NCBI GenBank assembly: GCA_950295325.1
Contig: OX485803.1
Coordinates: 24,862,001-24,926,000, forward strand
DNA from: Polytrichum commune
Taxonomy: Eukaryota; Streptophyta; Polytrichopsida; Polytrichales; Polytrichaceae
Direction of reading: 5' to 3'
DNA length: 64,000 nt
In this document: positions 12,816 to 25,429 of the stretch, piece by piece
How the letters are laid out: the number at the start of each line of letters is the position of its first letter
Numbering within the stretch: the stretch's first letter is position 1
The notes under the pieces: generated by a model
Told to the model about the DNA's origin: nothing
Seen by the model: only the letters and a program-made list of their open reading frames with translations
Database searches by the model: none
Made by a program: the position numbers and the translations under genes

Positions 12816-13222
12816 CTTTGACAAGCGGAAACAAGTATACATCATTAATTTGAGGAAGAACTCCATTTGTTGTCAACATGAATTCAAGAGTTGTGCAGAC
12901 ACCGATAAGAGCGTAGCCACAAATTGTCTCCAAACCTTAAACCCAGAACCCCTCCCAAAATCCAAAACTCTTTAAGCTACCAAGCCAAAGTTGCGATACA
13001 TTTCCACCACACACTTCATTTCCTCGCAGGATTCCACCAAAATTATTAAAAAAAAATTAAGAAAAAAAACCAATGTTGTCTTCTTCCAAAATGCAATCAT
13101 GTGTGGCAGCCTTGTTGTTGTGAGTGAACAACATCTTTAAGTTACTCCGAGTGAACAACATCTTTGGTCGATTCTTAAAGCCGGGTCCATATCCAGGCTA
13201 GGCTCGATCAATGGCTATGTCA

Positions 13223-14043
13223 CTCGGGGGGGGGGGGGGGGCACTGGTGGAAAACGTAGGAACTACGTGCGATAAAATATAGGGTCTTGTATAAAAATTT
13301 GGCGTAAAATTTGTAAAATTATTAGATGTAGTATAGGGTGCTCTGGGATTGTGAAACATGATTATATGTAATATAGCATTTGACAAAACATGATTAAATT
13401 ACCTAAGTGGTACATATAAAATAGCATGGAGAAAAAACGATAGTTTCAAAAATTAAATACTTTGCCACCAAAATATAAAACCAGCCCCACTTTAGACCTT
13501 TCGGAAATTGCATAAATGAAAAAAAAAATGCCAGCTAATTGCCTAAATACATTGGGAAATGGGGGCTATCAACCGATAAATTTTGCACTCTCTAGGCCCA
13601 CTCTCGGGTAAAAATTGAAAAATCCGAGCTACCTCCAGAAAGCTCGGCAATTAGCCATTTCCTCTACAAAACTCCCCGGACTCTGCTCCCGCCCTCTCTC
13701 GCCCCCGCCTCCGTCAACCCTAGTTGGCAGACCTCAACTTGGTGCAAGAGTGGCACTCTGCTTCTCCGAGGCCTTGGAACAAATGGAGGATTCGGCTTCC
13801 AAACAATCGAAAACAATCAAGCAATCACCACCGGAAGCCTGGACATATAAGTAATATAGGGTACCATAAAATCAACCATCCAAGAATTTATAATTACCAA
13901 TAGGGTGCAAATAATCACAACATTTTACCATTATTTCAAAAATTAGTATCCCTTATAATCCTTTCTCATAGGTAAATAGCCCCCATTTTAATAGGTCATT
14001 ATCGCAGGTGTATGCAAAATATACAAGGGAGTGCCCCCCCCGA
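13223..14043. mobile_element. MULE-like element with G/C-run ends and 9-bp duplication
   Basis: Bounded by the direct repeat GCTATGTCA (13,214-13,222 and 14,044-14,052). The left end is CTCGGGG running into about 18 G and then GCACT. The right end is AGTGCCCCCCCCGA, so the termini are inverted with a variable G/C run. A 9-bp duplication fits Mutator-like elements. The interior has repeated TATAGGGT motifs and no transposase. The C/T-rich frame at 13,615-13,854 (79 codons) lies inside and has no recognisable domain. A second element with the same left end lies at 26,838-27,177. Confidence 0.7.
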
Positions 14044-14068
14044 GCTATGTCACCAAATTTTGTGCTGA

Positions 14069-14646
14069 GGGCCACTTCACACACAAGGCTGAAGGCCCTT
14101 GACCATGGCAATGTAAGAGCTCTCATTGGTCAAAAAGGTGGAGACCGTCCAAGTTCACTTCACACTAGGAGGTGAAGGCCTAAAGGCCCAAAGAAAAGTT
14201 CGTGGATGAAAAGTCTACATGGAGTCCTACATGGCTAGTTGTGGATAAGGGTGCATGGTCTACCGGAATTTGCATCAGACCCACCTCCAAGAGGTGGGCT
14301 TGACGCAAATTCCGGGAGACCATGACTTTTTTAATATTTTTTCCAGCATGACAGATTCCAAGACACATTCCAAGACACATTCCAGGACAGACAAACACCA
14401 CCAAGTAGTTATCTTAAATTGATAAACTTGGAGACATATTATATTAAACCAAACCCTCCCCTCTTTTTCCGCCAACAAAATATGCAATGGTCCTGCAACA
14501 TGGTTCATTCTCACTTCACACTATGCTTGAGGGCCCAAGACTACATAAAATGGCTTTCCCAACACCCATGGTACGGCCTTTGGATGAGAGTCAAGGGTCC
14601 TCACCATTACAAGGTCACGGCTCTTGGCTCATGTGTGAAGTGGCCC
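14069..14646. mobile_element. Harbinger-like MITE, GGGCCACTTCACAC group, copy 1
   Basis: The ends GGGCCACTTCACACACAAGG and TGTGTGAAGTGGCCC are inverted repeats, flanked on both sides by TGA. It has no transposase. The interior shares blocks such as 'CTCCAAGAGGTGG' and 'ACCATG' with the copies at 18,979, 20,588, 29,794, 31,634 and 34,270. Confidence 0.75.
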
Positions 14647-14847
14647 TGAGATTTCAAAGCTGTGACCCTAGCCTACGCTTCCTCCAGGGTTTTGGGAGTT
14701 GAGGAGATGATTATCACTTGAGAATGGGCTGCTCTTGGAGTAGGAGTCTCACCACAACTCAAGCAGAAAAAGCAACATGCACAATCAAGAAACACGCATT
14801 TCCTACAAAAATAATGAACTCCGAAGCTGGACAAATGCCGCACCGAA

Positions 14848-15179
14848 CACTACACAAAATATGACATTTAGTGTTTGATACACTGATTACGAACACATAC
14901 ACTAAATATCAATTACCCTATGAAAGTAAGTAACATTAAATGTAAACTCAAACACTAAATATCAACTATCATGGTCATATGTGGAAGTTACATGTTTGAA
15001 TTTTGTGTTAGTAAGGGTATGAAAAAAAAGGATATAATAAGGGAGGTGGCAATAGGGAAGGTAGCCGCACAGTTATGTCTAACATTAATTATCAAAGAGA
15101 TAAAAATTAGTGTTGAGCATGGTAGGGTGGTAACAACGCTAAATATAATCAAACACTAAATATCCTATTTTGTGTAGTG
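14848..15179. mobile_element. Foldback MITE, CACTAC-like group, copy 2
   Basis: The left end CACTACACAAAATATGACAT mirrors the right end ATCCTATTTTGTGTAGTG. Internal 'AACACTAAATATCA' blocks recur in both orientations. There is no coding capacity. Confidence 0.65.
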
Positions 15180-15199
15180 CAGTTAGACAAACCGAAACC

Positions 15200-18110
15200 A
15201 TCAAAGAGCCGTCCACCCACACCACCTTCTATTTTTGGACGGCTTTGGGGTCCATTGTGTGTTGTTTTGCCAATCTACGTCCCATGAAATCCCTTCTCCG
15301 TGTGCTTAGAGATGTTATTAGTCTAGAGCAAACGATGTTTATACTGCTCCGGTTCATTCTAGATAACATTTTGTTGACCCAAGAAACCTTTTATTGGGCT
15401 AAGGCGTCCAAAATATCCACGGTCTTCTTGAAACTTGATTATTCAAATGTGTATGATAAAGTTTATGGAGGTTCCTCTTTCATGCAATGCAAGTGATGGA
15501 TATTCATGAGAAATTTGTTAACTGGGTCAAACTTCTCTTTGGGAGTGCATCCGCAGCAATGTACCTTAATGGCAGCCCTGGTAACAACTTTAAAATTGAA
15601 AGAGGTGTTAGGCAAGGGTGTCCACTTGCACTATATCTCTTTCTTATTGTTGAAGAGGCACTCACATATATCCTTAGAATAATGGTCTTAAAAGGGATGT
15701 AAAAGGGGATTTTTTATTTTTTTATTTTTCAAAAAGAAATTGGAAGGAGGGGAGAAGAAAGAACAGCAAAGCATATTGCAGTATGCGGACGACTCATCAT
15801 TCATGGTTAGAAAAGATAATCCGTACGAAGATGAATTGGTACGTCTCCTAAATATCTTTAGTGAAGCATCTAATATAGAGGTCAATTGGGAAAAATCATG
15901 TGCATATTGATTTGACACTACACACACAAGCCGGAGTGGCTTGCAAGATACAACTAGCAATGGGGCACATGAAGGATATCTCTCAAAACTTCTTGGCACC
16001 CATTTTGGACTTAATCTGAACATGTTGATCAATTCCTTTACACGAAAATTTCCAAAAAAAATGATTATTGAAGCACTATGAAACTCTTATTGGCTAGAAG
16101 AGTTATCATTTGCAATCATGTGTTGTTTTCTACTGTGTGGTTCTCTATTACGGTATAGTGGGGCTCCAACAAAATTCTTGGGAAAATTAGAGGCGCAATT
16201 CACAACTACCTTTGGTCATGGAAAGAATAACACACCCATACTAGAGTTAGTTGGAAGGAGTGATGCATGAAAAAAAATTGTTGGACTAGGGTAAGTGGAC
16301 CCAGAGGTTGCCAAGACTAGTTTACTCTGCAAATTGATTGTAAAGACAATGGAACCAGAAGAATCTAACATCCAACTCGTGCTTCAATATAGATTGGTAA
16401 GGTTCAACCCCCAGAGAGAAAGAAGTTTGGATGTGAGTTTGGATTGGTTTACCAGTGAACAACACCAAGGACTCCCAAGATCCAAGGTGTGGAGTCACAT
16501 TAGGTTTGGAAGAACATGGTGAAAGACATCTATCAACTCCTCCCCGCATCCAGATGGAACTACTACATTCAAAGATATGGTGGTCTCAAGGTCTAGAACT
16601 TATTAATAAGGATTTTATTTATTCCAAAACACTTCACATTCACCCAAAGGCATCCAATGCCTACACTATGTTTGGGATAGTAAACACCCAAATTTTCTCA
16701 CATGGGATAAAGTACAAGAGCAGTTTAAACTTATGTCAAATGAAGCCAAAGAATGGGCTAGGCTTACGAACAAATTCTTCAGACAATGGTGACACCTATT
16801 GGATGTTGATTCGGATGCCACCCACCCCGGAGACTGGATTGGCCTCTATAAAGTGGGAGAGGAAGACCCCGTCCTTGTTCTACAATGTGTGACTAGTTTT
16901 ACTCCTCCTTGCATGCAATTACACCATCTCTTTATGCCTTATTGTTGGCACACACCCCAATGCCTTAGAGAATGGGAAAGTCCCACTAGCAACATGGTTA
17001 GTTTTTCTTATAAAGTTAAAATTATTTATACTATCAGAGGCCAAAAATTTGAGAAAATGAAGGAGTCATCTTTTTCTATGATATAATGGCCACTCTTAGT
17101 TGGGACCCGGATCATTGGTGCTCGGTAGAGGGATATCATTTTCTTAACTATACCACCTAGTTTAGAAGAGACTTTGTCATCAGCATGAACCTTGGGACCA
17201 CGCGTGCGGCATATAAATGGCAAGGCTATCTTTTGGGAAACTATAAGTCCCAGTAGTCTCAAGTTTGGGATCCGCTTTGGTCCAGGAAGGAATATGCTTT
17301 CATTTGGTCCATCTGGCATAAAGTAATGGCAGTTAATGAATGGAGGGCCCACATTGCACCGGCCACCATCTCCAAAAAAATGTGTGTTTTGCCTCCCAAA
17401 CCCAAGCGAATTAGTCAAACATAAAATTTGGGACTACATTCAAGCTAGGAAGGCTTGGAGATGGGCCACATTCATCATGCATGACGTCCGTGGAGTTAGA
17501 ACCGGCAACTATGATAGCTTTCATTGGAAACAATCTTTGTTTAGGAAAGGATTCCTAAGAAATTTGGCAAAAAATCCAAAGTTTGGCACCTTCTTTGCGA
17601 CATTACGCTTTGGACCATTTTTGAACGCAACAACAATGTGTTCAACCATGAACAATGGCACGAGTCTAAGGTCAAACACTGTATTTGGGATGAACTCATC
17701 ATCTACACCAAGGCGGCATGGGAACGGGTGATTAAGCAAATTAAGATTAGCAATGTCTTTGTTGCGGCTATGCTCCAAGGCTTTGACCAAACGTGGGGTG
17801 CTAGGAATGTCCTTTGTAGAAGGAACAATTTGAATATCACTTGGAATTGGAAACAACAACATAATTAGGTGGCACAACTCCATGATGGGCTTTTGGGTGG
17901 TATGGGGGTTGTCCTCGGGAAGTAGGGTGGGGTTATCCTCGGGTTGGAGGGTCCAGGGGTTGTCTAGGTGGGGATATGTTGATGTTGCTTTATACGTGGC
18001 GGTATTTTCCATCTGATGCCCCCCCGCCCTCCTCGTGGTGGGCACGATTTCTTATTAATGCATTTGGCATTGGCTTTGTTGTCATTATGTCCCCAAAAAA
18101 GAAAAAGAAA
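15200..18110 (+). mobile_element. Decayed LINE (non-LTR retrotransposon) 1
   Basis: Relics of LINE ORF2 can be followed on the plus strand in several broken frames. An early RT segment contains LDNILLTQETFYWAK and FLKLDYSNVYDKV (15,350-15,465). The RT core contains GVRQGCPLALYLFLI (about 15,604-15,648). The catalytic YADD box lies in YADDSSFMV (about 15,781-15,810). A C-terminal zf-RVT-like region follows at 16,800-17,840, with WDYIQARKAW and later DELIIYTKAAWERVIKQ. Many stops and frameshifts make it inactive. The 3' end is near the A-rich stretch at about 18,090-18,110. The copy at 25.4-28.1 kb is a relative. Confidence 0.8.
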
Positions 18111-18222
18111 AGACCCCCCCCCCTCCCCAAAGAGTGTATTCCTCCAACATAGATTTCCACCTGCTAGGGATTGTTTATCACCATAGTAACACACTACTTA
18201 AAGCCCACGTTGGGACATATAA

Positions 18223-18751
18223 TGCCCCCTCCCCACCTGACTTTAGCTGAGCCTAGAAGTTGGTTCTAAAAACACAGCCTTCGCACCATCAACATTATAA
18301 TCTAGTGCCGAGCCTAGTTGGCAAATGATGTGGCATGGCTTTAAAGTGGAGGTTTTAAGCCCCAAGCACCAACCCTCCCATCGGTACCTAGACATGAGGC
18401 AAGAATATATGACTTTTAAAAGTGTCACCTCCCACCCCTGTGATTGGTTGCTTTTTAGTCTTAGCTATGAGGGCATGAGGAGCTCCATTGACAAAAACCG
18501 ATGGTAAGATAGACGAGTAGTAAGGCATTTGGGGATGGGACAAAAACTATCCAACATTCATTACTTGGTAGATAAAACCATGAACATGTGTGAAAGCTAC
18601 TAAACTAAAACCTACTCAAAAATCTCCGGAGCAAGTTCTTGTAGGTGCATTGGGATGGATAGCCGGATGCCTCCGCCATAACTGAGGGAGCTTTACCCGG
18701 TTTTTGAGGAAATACGTTGGGCCTTAGCTAAAGTCAGGTGGGGAGGGGGCA
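18223..18751. mobile_element. Harbinger-like MITE, TGCCCCCTCCCCACCTGAC group, copy 1
   Basis: The ends TGCCCCCTCCCCACCTGACT and GTCAGGTGGGGAGGGGGCA are inverted repeats, flanked by TAA on the left and TCA on the right. The interior, with 'GCAACCAATCACA'-like and 'CCTACAAGAACTTGCTCCGG'-like blocks, is shared by copies at 19,705, 23,708 and 28,914. A conserved 60-codon frame (MMWHG...) follows the element through its copies but changes strand with it and is not a gene. Confidence 0.8.
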
Positions 18752-18978
18752 TCATTAGGGAGCTAAGTCCGAGGTTCCGTTGCACTTTGGTATTTCCTAA
18801 AGAATCAAGGAATTCTACAACAGTTTTGCAACTTTGCGTAGCCCTCGTCGAAACCTTATTGTATGTGGATGCTTGGATTTCTGTGTGTAAATTCTACACA
18901 CCCATAAATAGGCTGAACTGGTGAACTCGGTGATTTTAAGAGCATTAATTCAACCTTACTTAATTAATTAGGCGCTAA

Positions 18979-19477
18979 GGGCCACTTCACACACGAGCCA
19001 ACAGCCGTGACCATGAAATTGTGAGAGCCCAACAGAAAGTGTCCAAAGGCCGTCCCAACACACCTCCAAAAGCATGTAGTGTGGTCACGGACCCTCAAGT
19101 GTAGTGTGAAGTTATATGTGACCGGGCCCTCAACCAAATGCTATTTCAATGAATTTCTATTCATGCGGGTCTTCACACATGATCAAGTAGAATAAACCAA
19201 CGGTTGTGAGCGTTCGGAGTGCCATGGTCTCCCGGTTTTGTGTTAGGCCTACCTCCAAGTGGTGGTTTTTGAAAATAATCCAAGTGACCATGAAACATGA
19301 TCCATTTGATGCCATGTAGGAATCCATGTAGACTTTACATCCATCTTGCATTCACTTACTCCGTTGGTCCCTCAAGCATAGTGTGAAGCAAACTTGGGCC
19401 GGCTCCACCTTTTCCACCAATGAGAGTGCTTGAAGTATAATGGTCACGGGCTCTCAGTCTCGTGTGTGAAGTGGCCC
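18979..19477. mobile_element. Harbinger-like MITE, GGGCCACTTCACAC group, copy 2
   Basis: The ends GGGCCACTTCACACACGAG and CTCGTGTGTGAAGTGGCCC are inverted repeats, flanked by TAA on both sides (18,976-18,978 and 19,478-19,480). This is the best-preserved copy of the group. It has no coding capacity. Confidence 0.85.
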
Positions 19478-19704
19478 TAATATATTCTTCTCGCCTGGGA
19501 CTTCATGCATATGTGGTGAGGCCTGGCTGGCTGTCCCATGCATGCGTGCTTGTGTGGCTCCGGCCATAGCACATGGCCGCACATTGCAAGATTTGGCTGC
19601 TTCATTCTGGGGATACAAGATATGGTGCCCAAGTTAACTTATTAGTTGGTGGGCCCATCCTCCTCACCAGCATGGCTCCCTCATTTGCCTCCCCAAGGGG
19701 ATCA

Positions 19705-20226
19705 TGCCCCTCCCCACCTGACTTTATCAAATAACCAAAGTCTTTCTTAAAACCCGGGTAAAACTCCCTTGGTTATAGGGGAGGCATCAGCTAGCTATCC
19801 CAATGCACCTACAAGAACTTGCTCCGGAGATTTTTGAATAGGTTTTAGTTAAGTAGCTTTCACACATGTTCATGGTTTTATCTACCAAGCAATGGATGTT
19901 GGATAGTTTTTGTCCATCCCCAAATCATGTACTACTCATCTATTTTACCCTCGGTTTTTGTTAATGGAGCTCCTCGTGCCCTCATAGCTAAGACTAAAAA
20001 GCAACCAATCACAAGAGCGAGAGGTGACACTTTTAAAAGTCATATGTTCTTGCCTCATGTCTAGGTACCGATGGGAGGGTCGGTGCTTGGGGCTTAAAAC
20101 CTCCACTTTTAAGCCATGCCACATCATTTGCCAACTAGGCTCGGCACTAAATAATGTCGATGGTGTGGAGGCCGTGTTTTTAGAACCAACTTTTAGGCTT
20201 CGCTAAAGTCAAGTGGGGAGGGGGCA
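19705..20226. mobile_element. Harbinger-like MITE, TGCCCCCTCCCCACCTGAC group, copy 2
   Basis: Inverted orientation relative to the copy at 18.2 kb. Its ends TGCCCCTCCCCACCTGACTT and AAGTGGGGAGGGGGCA are flanked by TCA on both sides. The interior is strongly similar to the other copies. Confidence 0.8.
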
Positions 20227-20329
20227 TCAGGCCTACACACCCCCCCCCACCTCTTTACAGCTGGGCCTCCACCACCATCAACAATTGTTAGATTTATTAT
20301 TATAGTTTGAGGTAGACATGCCCGTTTCC

Positions 20330-20580
20330 GATACAATGATCGGGGAGAACCGACAGTTAGTTACAAATGAACCGGTTGAGTTTGAGAAATAACCGGTTGA
20401 AGCTCAAGACTGCATCAAAATTACCGATCGTTTTAGAGGAATTTATGGAATATACCCTAATTTAACAAAGGGAAACCGAAGGATGTCAACATGTAACCGG
20501 TTGGACTTGCAAACACTAGGATCTCAACCGATTATGTCCTAAAATCTCCCCGATCACTGTTCCGATAACTTAAGCAAATT
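20330..20580. repeat. ACCGGTTGA repeat element, copy 1
   Basis: Contains the pair GAACCGGTTGAGTTTGAG and AACCGGTTGAAG, followed by 'CGTTTTAGAGGAAT' and 'ACATGTAACCGGTTGGA'. The same order of blocks appears at 34,600-34,810 and, split by a MITE, at 29,755-30,440. The unit is also amplified in tandem at 37,360-37,755. It is a dispersed repeat of unknown class. Confidence 0.6.
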
Positions 20581-20587
20581 CGCGTAA

Positions 20588-21075
20588 TGTCCACTTCGCA
20601 CACGAGCCAAGAGCCGTGACCATGTAATTGTGAGAGCCCAAAAGAAAGCGTCCGAAGGATGTCCCTCCCCGCCTCCCCAATCATGTCGTGTGGTCATGGA
20701 CCTTCAAGTGTAGTGTGAAGTCATATGTGACTGGGGTCTCAACCAAATGCGATTTCAATAGATTTTTATTCATGCGGGTCCTCACACATGATGAAATAGG
20801 AATAAATCAACGGTTGTGAGCGTTCGGAGTGCCGTGGTCTCCTGGTTTTGTGGTAGGCCTACCTCCAAGAGGTGGTTTTTGAAAGTAGTCCAAGTGAGCG
20901 TGAAACATGATCCATTGGATGCCATGTAGGCTTCACATCCATCTTGCATTTACATACTATGTTAGTCCATCAAGTGTAGTGTGAAGCGAACTTGGACCGG
21001 CTCTGCCTTTTCCACCAATGAGAGTGCTTGAAGTGAACTAGTCACGGGCTCACAATCTCGTGTGTGAAGTGGCCC
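20588..21075. mobile_element. Harbinger-like MITE, GGGCCACTTCACAC group, copy 3
   Basis: The left end TGTCCACTTCGCACACGAG is slightly diverged and the right end CTCGTGTGTGAAGTGGCCC is intact. Both flanks are TAA (20,585-20,587 and 21,076-21,078). It closely resembles the copy at 18,979 and lies directly next to the ACCGGTTGA element. Confidence 0.8.
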
Positions 21076-21400
21076 TAAGTGTGGTACATGCGTGACACTA
21101 GAGAGATTTTTCACAAGCTTGGGAATTGAATCCACGACGTTTAACAAAACATCATCATTTATTTTGAAGTACTGAAATTACAGTAAATTTTCAAAGGCAA
21201 GTTTCTCTTCCGACTCATATTCACAAACCATTTCGACAATTGATAGATAAAAACTGAAATATAATCTTTGCCCTTCCAGGAATCCATATTAAAGAGGTAT
21301 TAAAGTGTTGTATTTAAAGAGGTAGGAATTGTCATTACATGCACGAGTTGGAGTTGCTAATCATCTTGCAGTAATCACATGTTTCATATCCTACAAGAAG

Positions 21401-21780
21401 TGGGCCCGGGCTAAATTACATATGTGTTCCGTTGGGCCCCGTCCCTCCCACGCCTCCTCCACTATCTGGTCTTCTTGCCCGCACATGCGTGAGACTCTTC
21501 TCCGTTGGGGACCAATGTGACAATACCAGGTCACTACAGTTAATAAGCGCCCGGTCACTTAAGCCATTAAGTTCCTTTGACATGTGTAGGAGCTTCATCA
21601 ATTAACTTAGGATTAATGAAAGCGATGTCAACTTGAATATTTGTAATTTTGATTGGGTATTGTCACATTGGTTCCCAACGGGGAAGAGTTCCCACGCAAG
21701 TGCGGGCAAGAAGACCAGACAGTGAAGAAGGCATGGGAGGGGCAGGGCCCAACCGAACACATATGTGATTTAGCCCAAAG
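21401..21780. mobile_element. Foldback element with 125-130-base arms
   Basis: Left-arm blocks GGGCTAAATTACATATGTG, GGTCTTCTTGCCCGCAC and CCGTTGGGGACCAATGTGAC recur inverted in the right arm as GTCACATTGGTTCCCAACGG, GTGCGGGCAAGAAGACC and CACATATGTGATTTAGCCC. The arms are separated by about 125 unrelated bases. Exact ends and duplication were not resolved. Confidence 0.65.
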
Positions 21781-23707
21781 TCAAGAAGTGAGTGCAAAGA
21801 GAAAAATATCCAAATAACACACGGCATCGTATCATAGCACCTATCAACTTCAGACAGAACGAGAGTGCATACTATATAATTGTTTCATAAAGTTGGCTTA
21901 AATCTTGGCTATTTGGGCATCTTTTCTTAACCCAACTTCAAGTTTTGGAAATATCTCCACTAATTCGGCAATTTTGGAGTTGGATTAATTATGTCCGGAT
22001 ATAATAAAGTAATGAGAATATCAGCTACAATTAGTCTCCATGTGAACCAAGCCCAAGAGTCCCCCAAATTCTTGTGTTATGTGCCAAATTTTGGCTGGAT
22101 GCCTCACACAAAAAAATCTTTTGAATTAGTCACACCCATAAATTGTCACCTCTTCAAATCATGTAAGATTGAGCATCTAAAACTGATGAAATGAGAGGGT
22201 TTACATCTGTTTACAAGGAGTAATAGCATGGAAGTATTTTCCTTGCAAGGAGAATGTGATTTTTTATTTTTTATTTTTTTCCTTGAATAAGATTTTTTTG
22301 CAAATTTCGAAGTGGTAAAGTTAGGGTGACACATTGTTGATCTATATATAGGTTAAGTCATAACTGCTCATCTGAATGCCAATGCTTGGCTATCATAGTT
22401 GTCAAAACTCTTGTGAGGGTAATCAATCATATAAATCTTAACTCCGTTTGCCTAAAAATATATAAACCTCATCCATGTTGGCATTACATGACCTAATGAG
22501 CAATTAAATGAGACATGATTGACTACAAATCCCTTGACCTTAAAGCCAAGGCAACAAAGATGTCTCAGATTTGGAAACTCAAAATGTAAAAATTCATGGT
22601 CAACAAACCCATTTCCAATCCCCCCCTTTCAAATCTTATTACATAGAGTCTCTTAAAGATGTTCAATTTCACACACGTAGCCATCATTTTCTAACATGAT
22701 GGAAAAAATCATGAAGTTTTAGACATGTTGCCATCACATTTAGTGTGATGGAATAAATAAACATAAATAGTTTTTGCCTATCATGGAGTACAAAATTATG
22801 TCTATTTAACTTGAAAAAAAAAAAAAAAACTGGTTGTACTGAAGTTTTTGCTTGTCAATTATTAGAAACAAGTCGACCTATGCTTTGAATAAGGGCCGGG
22901 GAGAGAATCTTGCCTTTGAAAACATACTGTAACTTCAATACTTCAAAATTGATTGTGAGTTTTTTTGGTTAAATGTTGTGATATCAATTTCTAGCCATGT
23001 AAAGAATCATTCGTTATCAAACTTATACCACACTTATGCGAAATTGCATGAGTTACCTACCTTATACATACATGATACTACATTGCAAGAGGGCATAAGC
23101 ACAATCATGCGCTTATCTACCTTTTACATACATGATATACATTGCAAGAGGGCATAAGCACAATCATGAGACCCCATAATTAAGGAGCCCTATTTGGAGG
23201 GGAATTGGCTAGTGACAGAACGAAGACACAAATTCTAAAATTCTAGAATATTGAAGTTGATTGCAAAGGGTGGGGACCTACATGCCAAAGCAATATAGGT
23301 GCATTTGAAACATCCTCTCAATGTGTAAGGTTCCCTCTCATGTGATTGTTCTTGTGAATTTGTCACAAGGACAAAGAGGAGAGGTTGTTTGAAGGGGGGG
23401 GGGGAGGGGGGGGGGGAGGGGGGGGAATTGTCGCTTCCAAGTTCACAAAGAAACTACTTAACAACTTTTTTCTACATATTTTTCTACAATCTTAGGCCTT
23501 TCAATTTTGGTTCCCCAATTTGATGAGAACTCTATATGTTTTTTTGAAATTTTAGTTGATGACTTAAAATGTGTAATCAAAAACATAAAAGTCTAGCTTA
23601 AAAGTAAGTTTTTGTGTCAATTGAAGATACCTCTTATCCTAGCAACATGTGAATTTGCCACAAGAACAAGAAGGAGGTATTAAAGTTAGGTAGTTCAAGG
23701 GGACTTA
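21781..23707. other. Intergenic with a 64-bp tandem duplication and G-runs
   Basis: No gene is recognised. A unit of about 64 bases with 'ACATACATGATA' and 'ATTGCAAGAGGGCATAAGCA' is duplicated in tandem at about 23,049-23,168. A cluster of G-runs separated by single A's lies at 23,394-23,427, which could form G-quadruplexes on the plus strand. An A-run is near 22,814-22,830. Confidence 0.55.
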
Positions 23708-24239
23708 TGGGGCATTCCCACCTGACTTTAGTTAAGACCCAAAGTATTTCCTAAAAACCGGGTAAAGCTCCCTCGGTTATAGCGGAGGCATCCGACTATC
23801 CCAATGCACCTACAAGAACTTGCTCCGGAGATTTTCAAGTAGGTTTTAGTTAAGTAGCTTTCACACATGTTCATGGTTTTATCTACCAAGCAATGAATGT
23901 TGGGTAGTTTTTGTCCCATCCCCAAATGCCTTACTACTCACCTATCTTAACCATCGGTTTTTGTTAATGGGGCTCCTCGTGCCCCCATAGCTAAGACTAA
24001 AAAGCAACCAATCACAAGGATGGGAGGGGACACTTTTAAAGTTCCTATATTCTTGCCTCATGTTTAGGTACCGATGGGAGGGTCGGTGGTTGAGGCTTAA
24101 AACCTCCACTTTTAAGCCATGCCACATCATTTGCCACCTAGGCTCGGCACTAAAAAGAGCCGTATGTGTGAACCCTAGATAACTAAAACCGATTTTAGAC
24201 TAAAACTACTTCTAACTAATGTCAGGTGGGAATGCCCCA
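23708..24239. mobile_element. Harbinger-like MITE, TGCCCCCTCCCCACCTGAC group, copy 3 (variant ends)
   Basis: The ends TGGGGCATTCCCACCTGAC and GTCAGGTGGGAATGCCCCA are perfect inverted repeats with TTA on both flanks. The interior matches the group but the outermost bases differ from the other copies (GGGGCATT in place of GCCCCCT), so this is a subfamily with changed termini. Confidence 0.8.
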
Positions 24240-25429
24240 TTAGGAAAGAAATAGTTATTGCCACCCGTTCAAAGACCACCTCCTCCATGAATGAATATAA
24301 AGTATGGACCCAAAGCTTAAATGTAAACCTTTGTCTAAATTTCAAGAGACCTCTCATGGGACCAATTTTGTGAAGGACAAGTGGGAAGGGTGAGTTGACA
24401 AAGAAATTAAAATTGCCTTCTTGCAATAATGAAGCCTCCATACTCTTTCATGGGATGCACCCATCGACTCCTTGCATTTCTTCCAAGACCAACCTTCTTC
24501 TTTTCTCCCACTCTTCATGGGCCATGGTTTACCTCCACAACTTTGGTTGCATTTTTTGTTTTGTTTTTTCTTCCTCTGTTTCAGCGCAAACACAAAGACT
24601 CAAGACATTCATGTGTTCTTGCACTCCTTCCTTGATGCATTAACTAGTTCGCCGCTAGTGACATCCAAATCTTGCCAAAAGTGTCTCCCAAGTTGCCCTT
24701 TCAACCAATAAATGTTCCTTTGCCATACACTACCCTGAATATTCCCTTTAAGTCCCAAAAATATGCTTTGAACACTGCCTACTAGCTCATAATTGTGGCA
24801 TAATTGGCTAGCTTAGGAAGTTGTTTCCACAAACTAAGCTTGGATTTGGTGACTCTAGCCTTCTACCAATTTATGATAGAGTTTTGGTTATGACCACTTA
24901 CATACTTTGAACCAACTAATGTTTTTGGTCAAATTGTCCAACTTCCGGAGTGATTTTTGCGAACTCGGTCTGGATCCGGCCTCTATAACTTTCTACCACC
25001 ATATGATAGATTTTTTCAAATCATCATGACCACAATATTATAGAGGTAATAAACATGTTGAGGGTTTATTTGCATAAAACTTGTAAATTCTTGAGCTCTA
25101 TAGTAGCAATCGACATTTTTTTACTCCCCTCTTTTATTTTATCCTCCCCCACGGTAGGTGTTGTCAACATTCCATTGTCAGTAAGCATGAATGATAAATA
25201 CTTACCATTTTATTAAAAACGAGGATTGAGTGTTTTGAATGATGTGTTTTAGATAATTTGGAGCGATTTTGCTTCAACATTTAGGGCTAAATGATAAGTC
25301 CAACTTCTTGTTGTTAGGGTGAAGGCTCAAAATCCCCCCACCTCATTCTCAAATCTACTACGATAAGATAATAATGCTCAAAACGAATACATAATTTGCA
25401 ACCAACACTATGTATCATTGTCATACATT
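24240..25429. other. Intergenic, nothing recognised
   Basis: Overlapping short frames around 24,354-24,711 on both strands show low-complexity Phe/Ser/His-rich translations and no domain. No RNA gene or defined repeat is supported. Confidence 0.5.
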
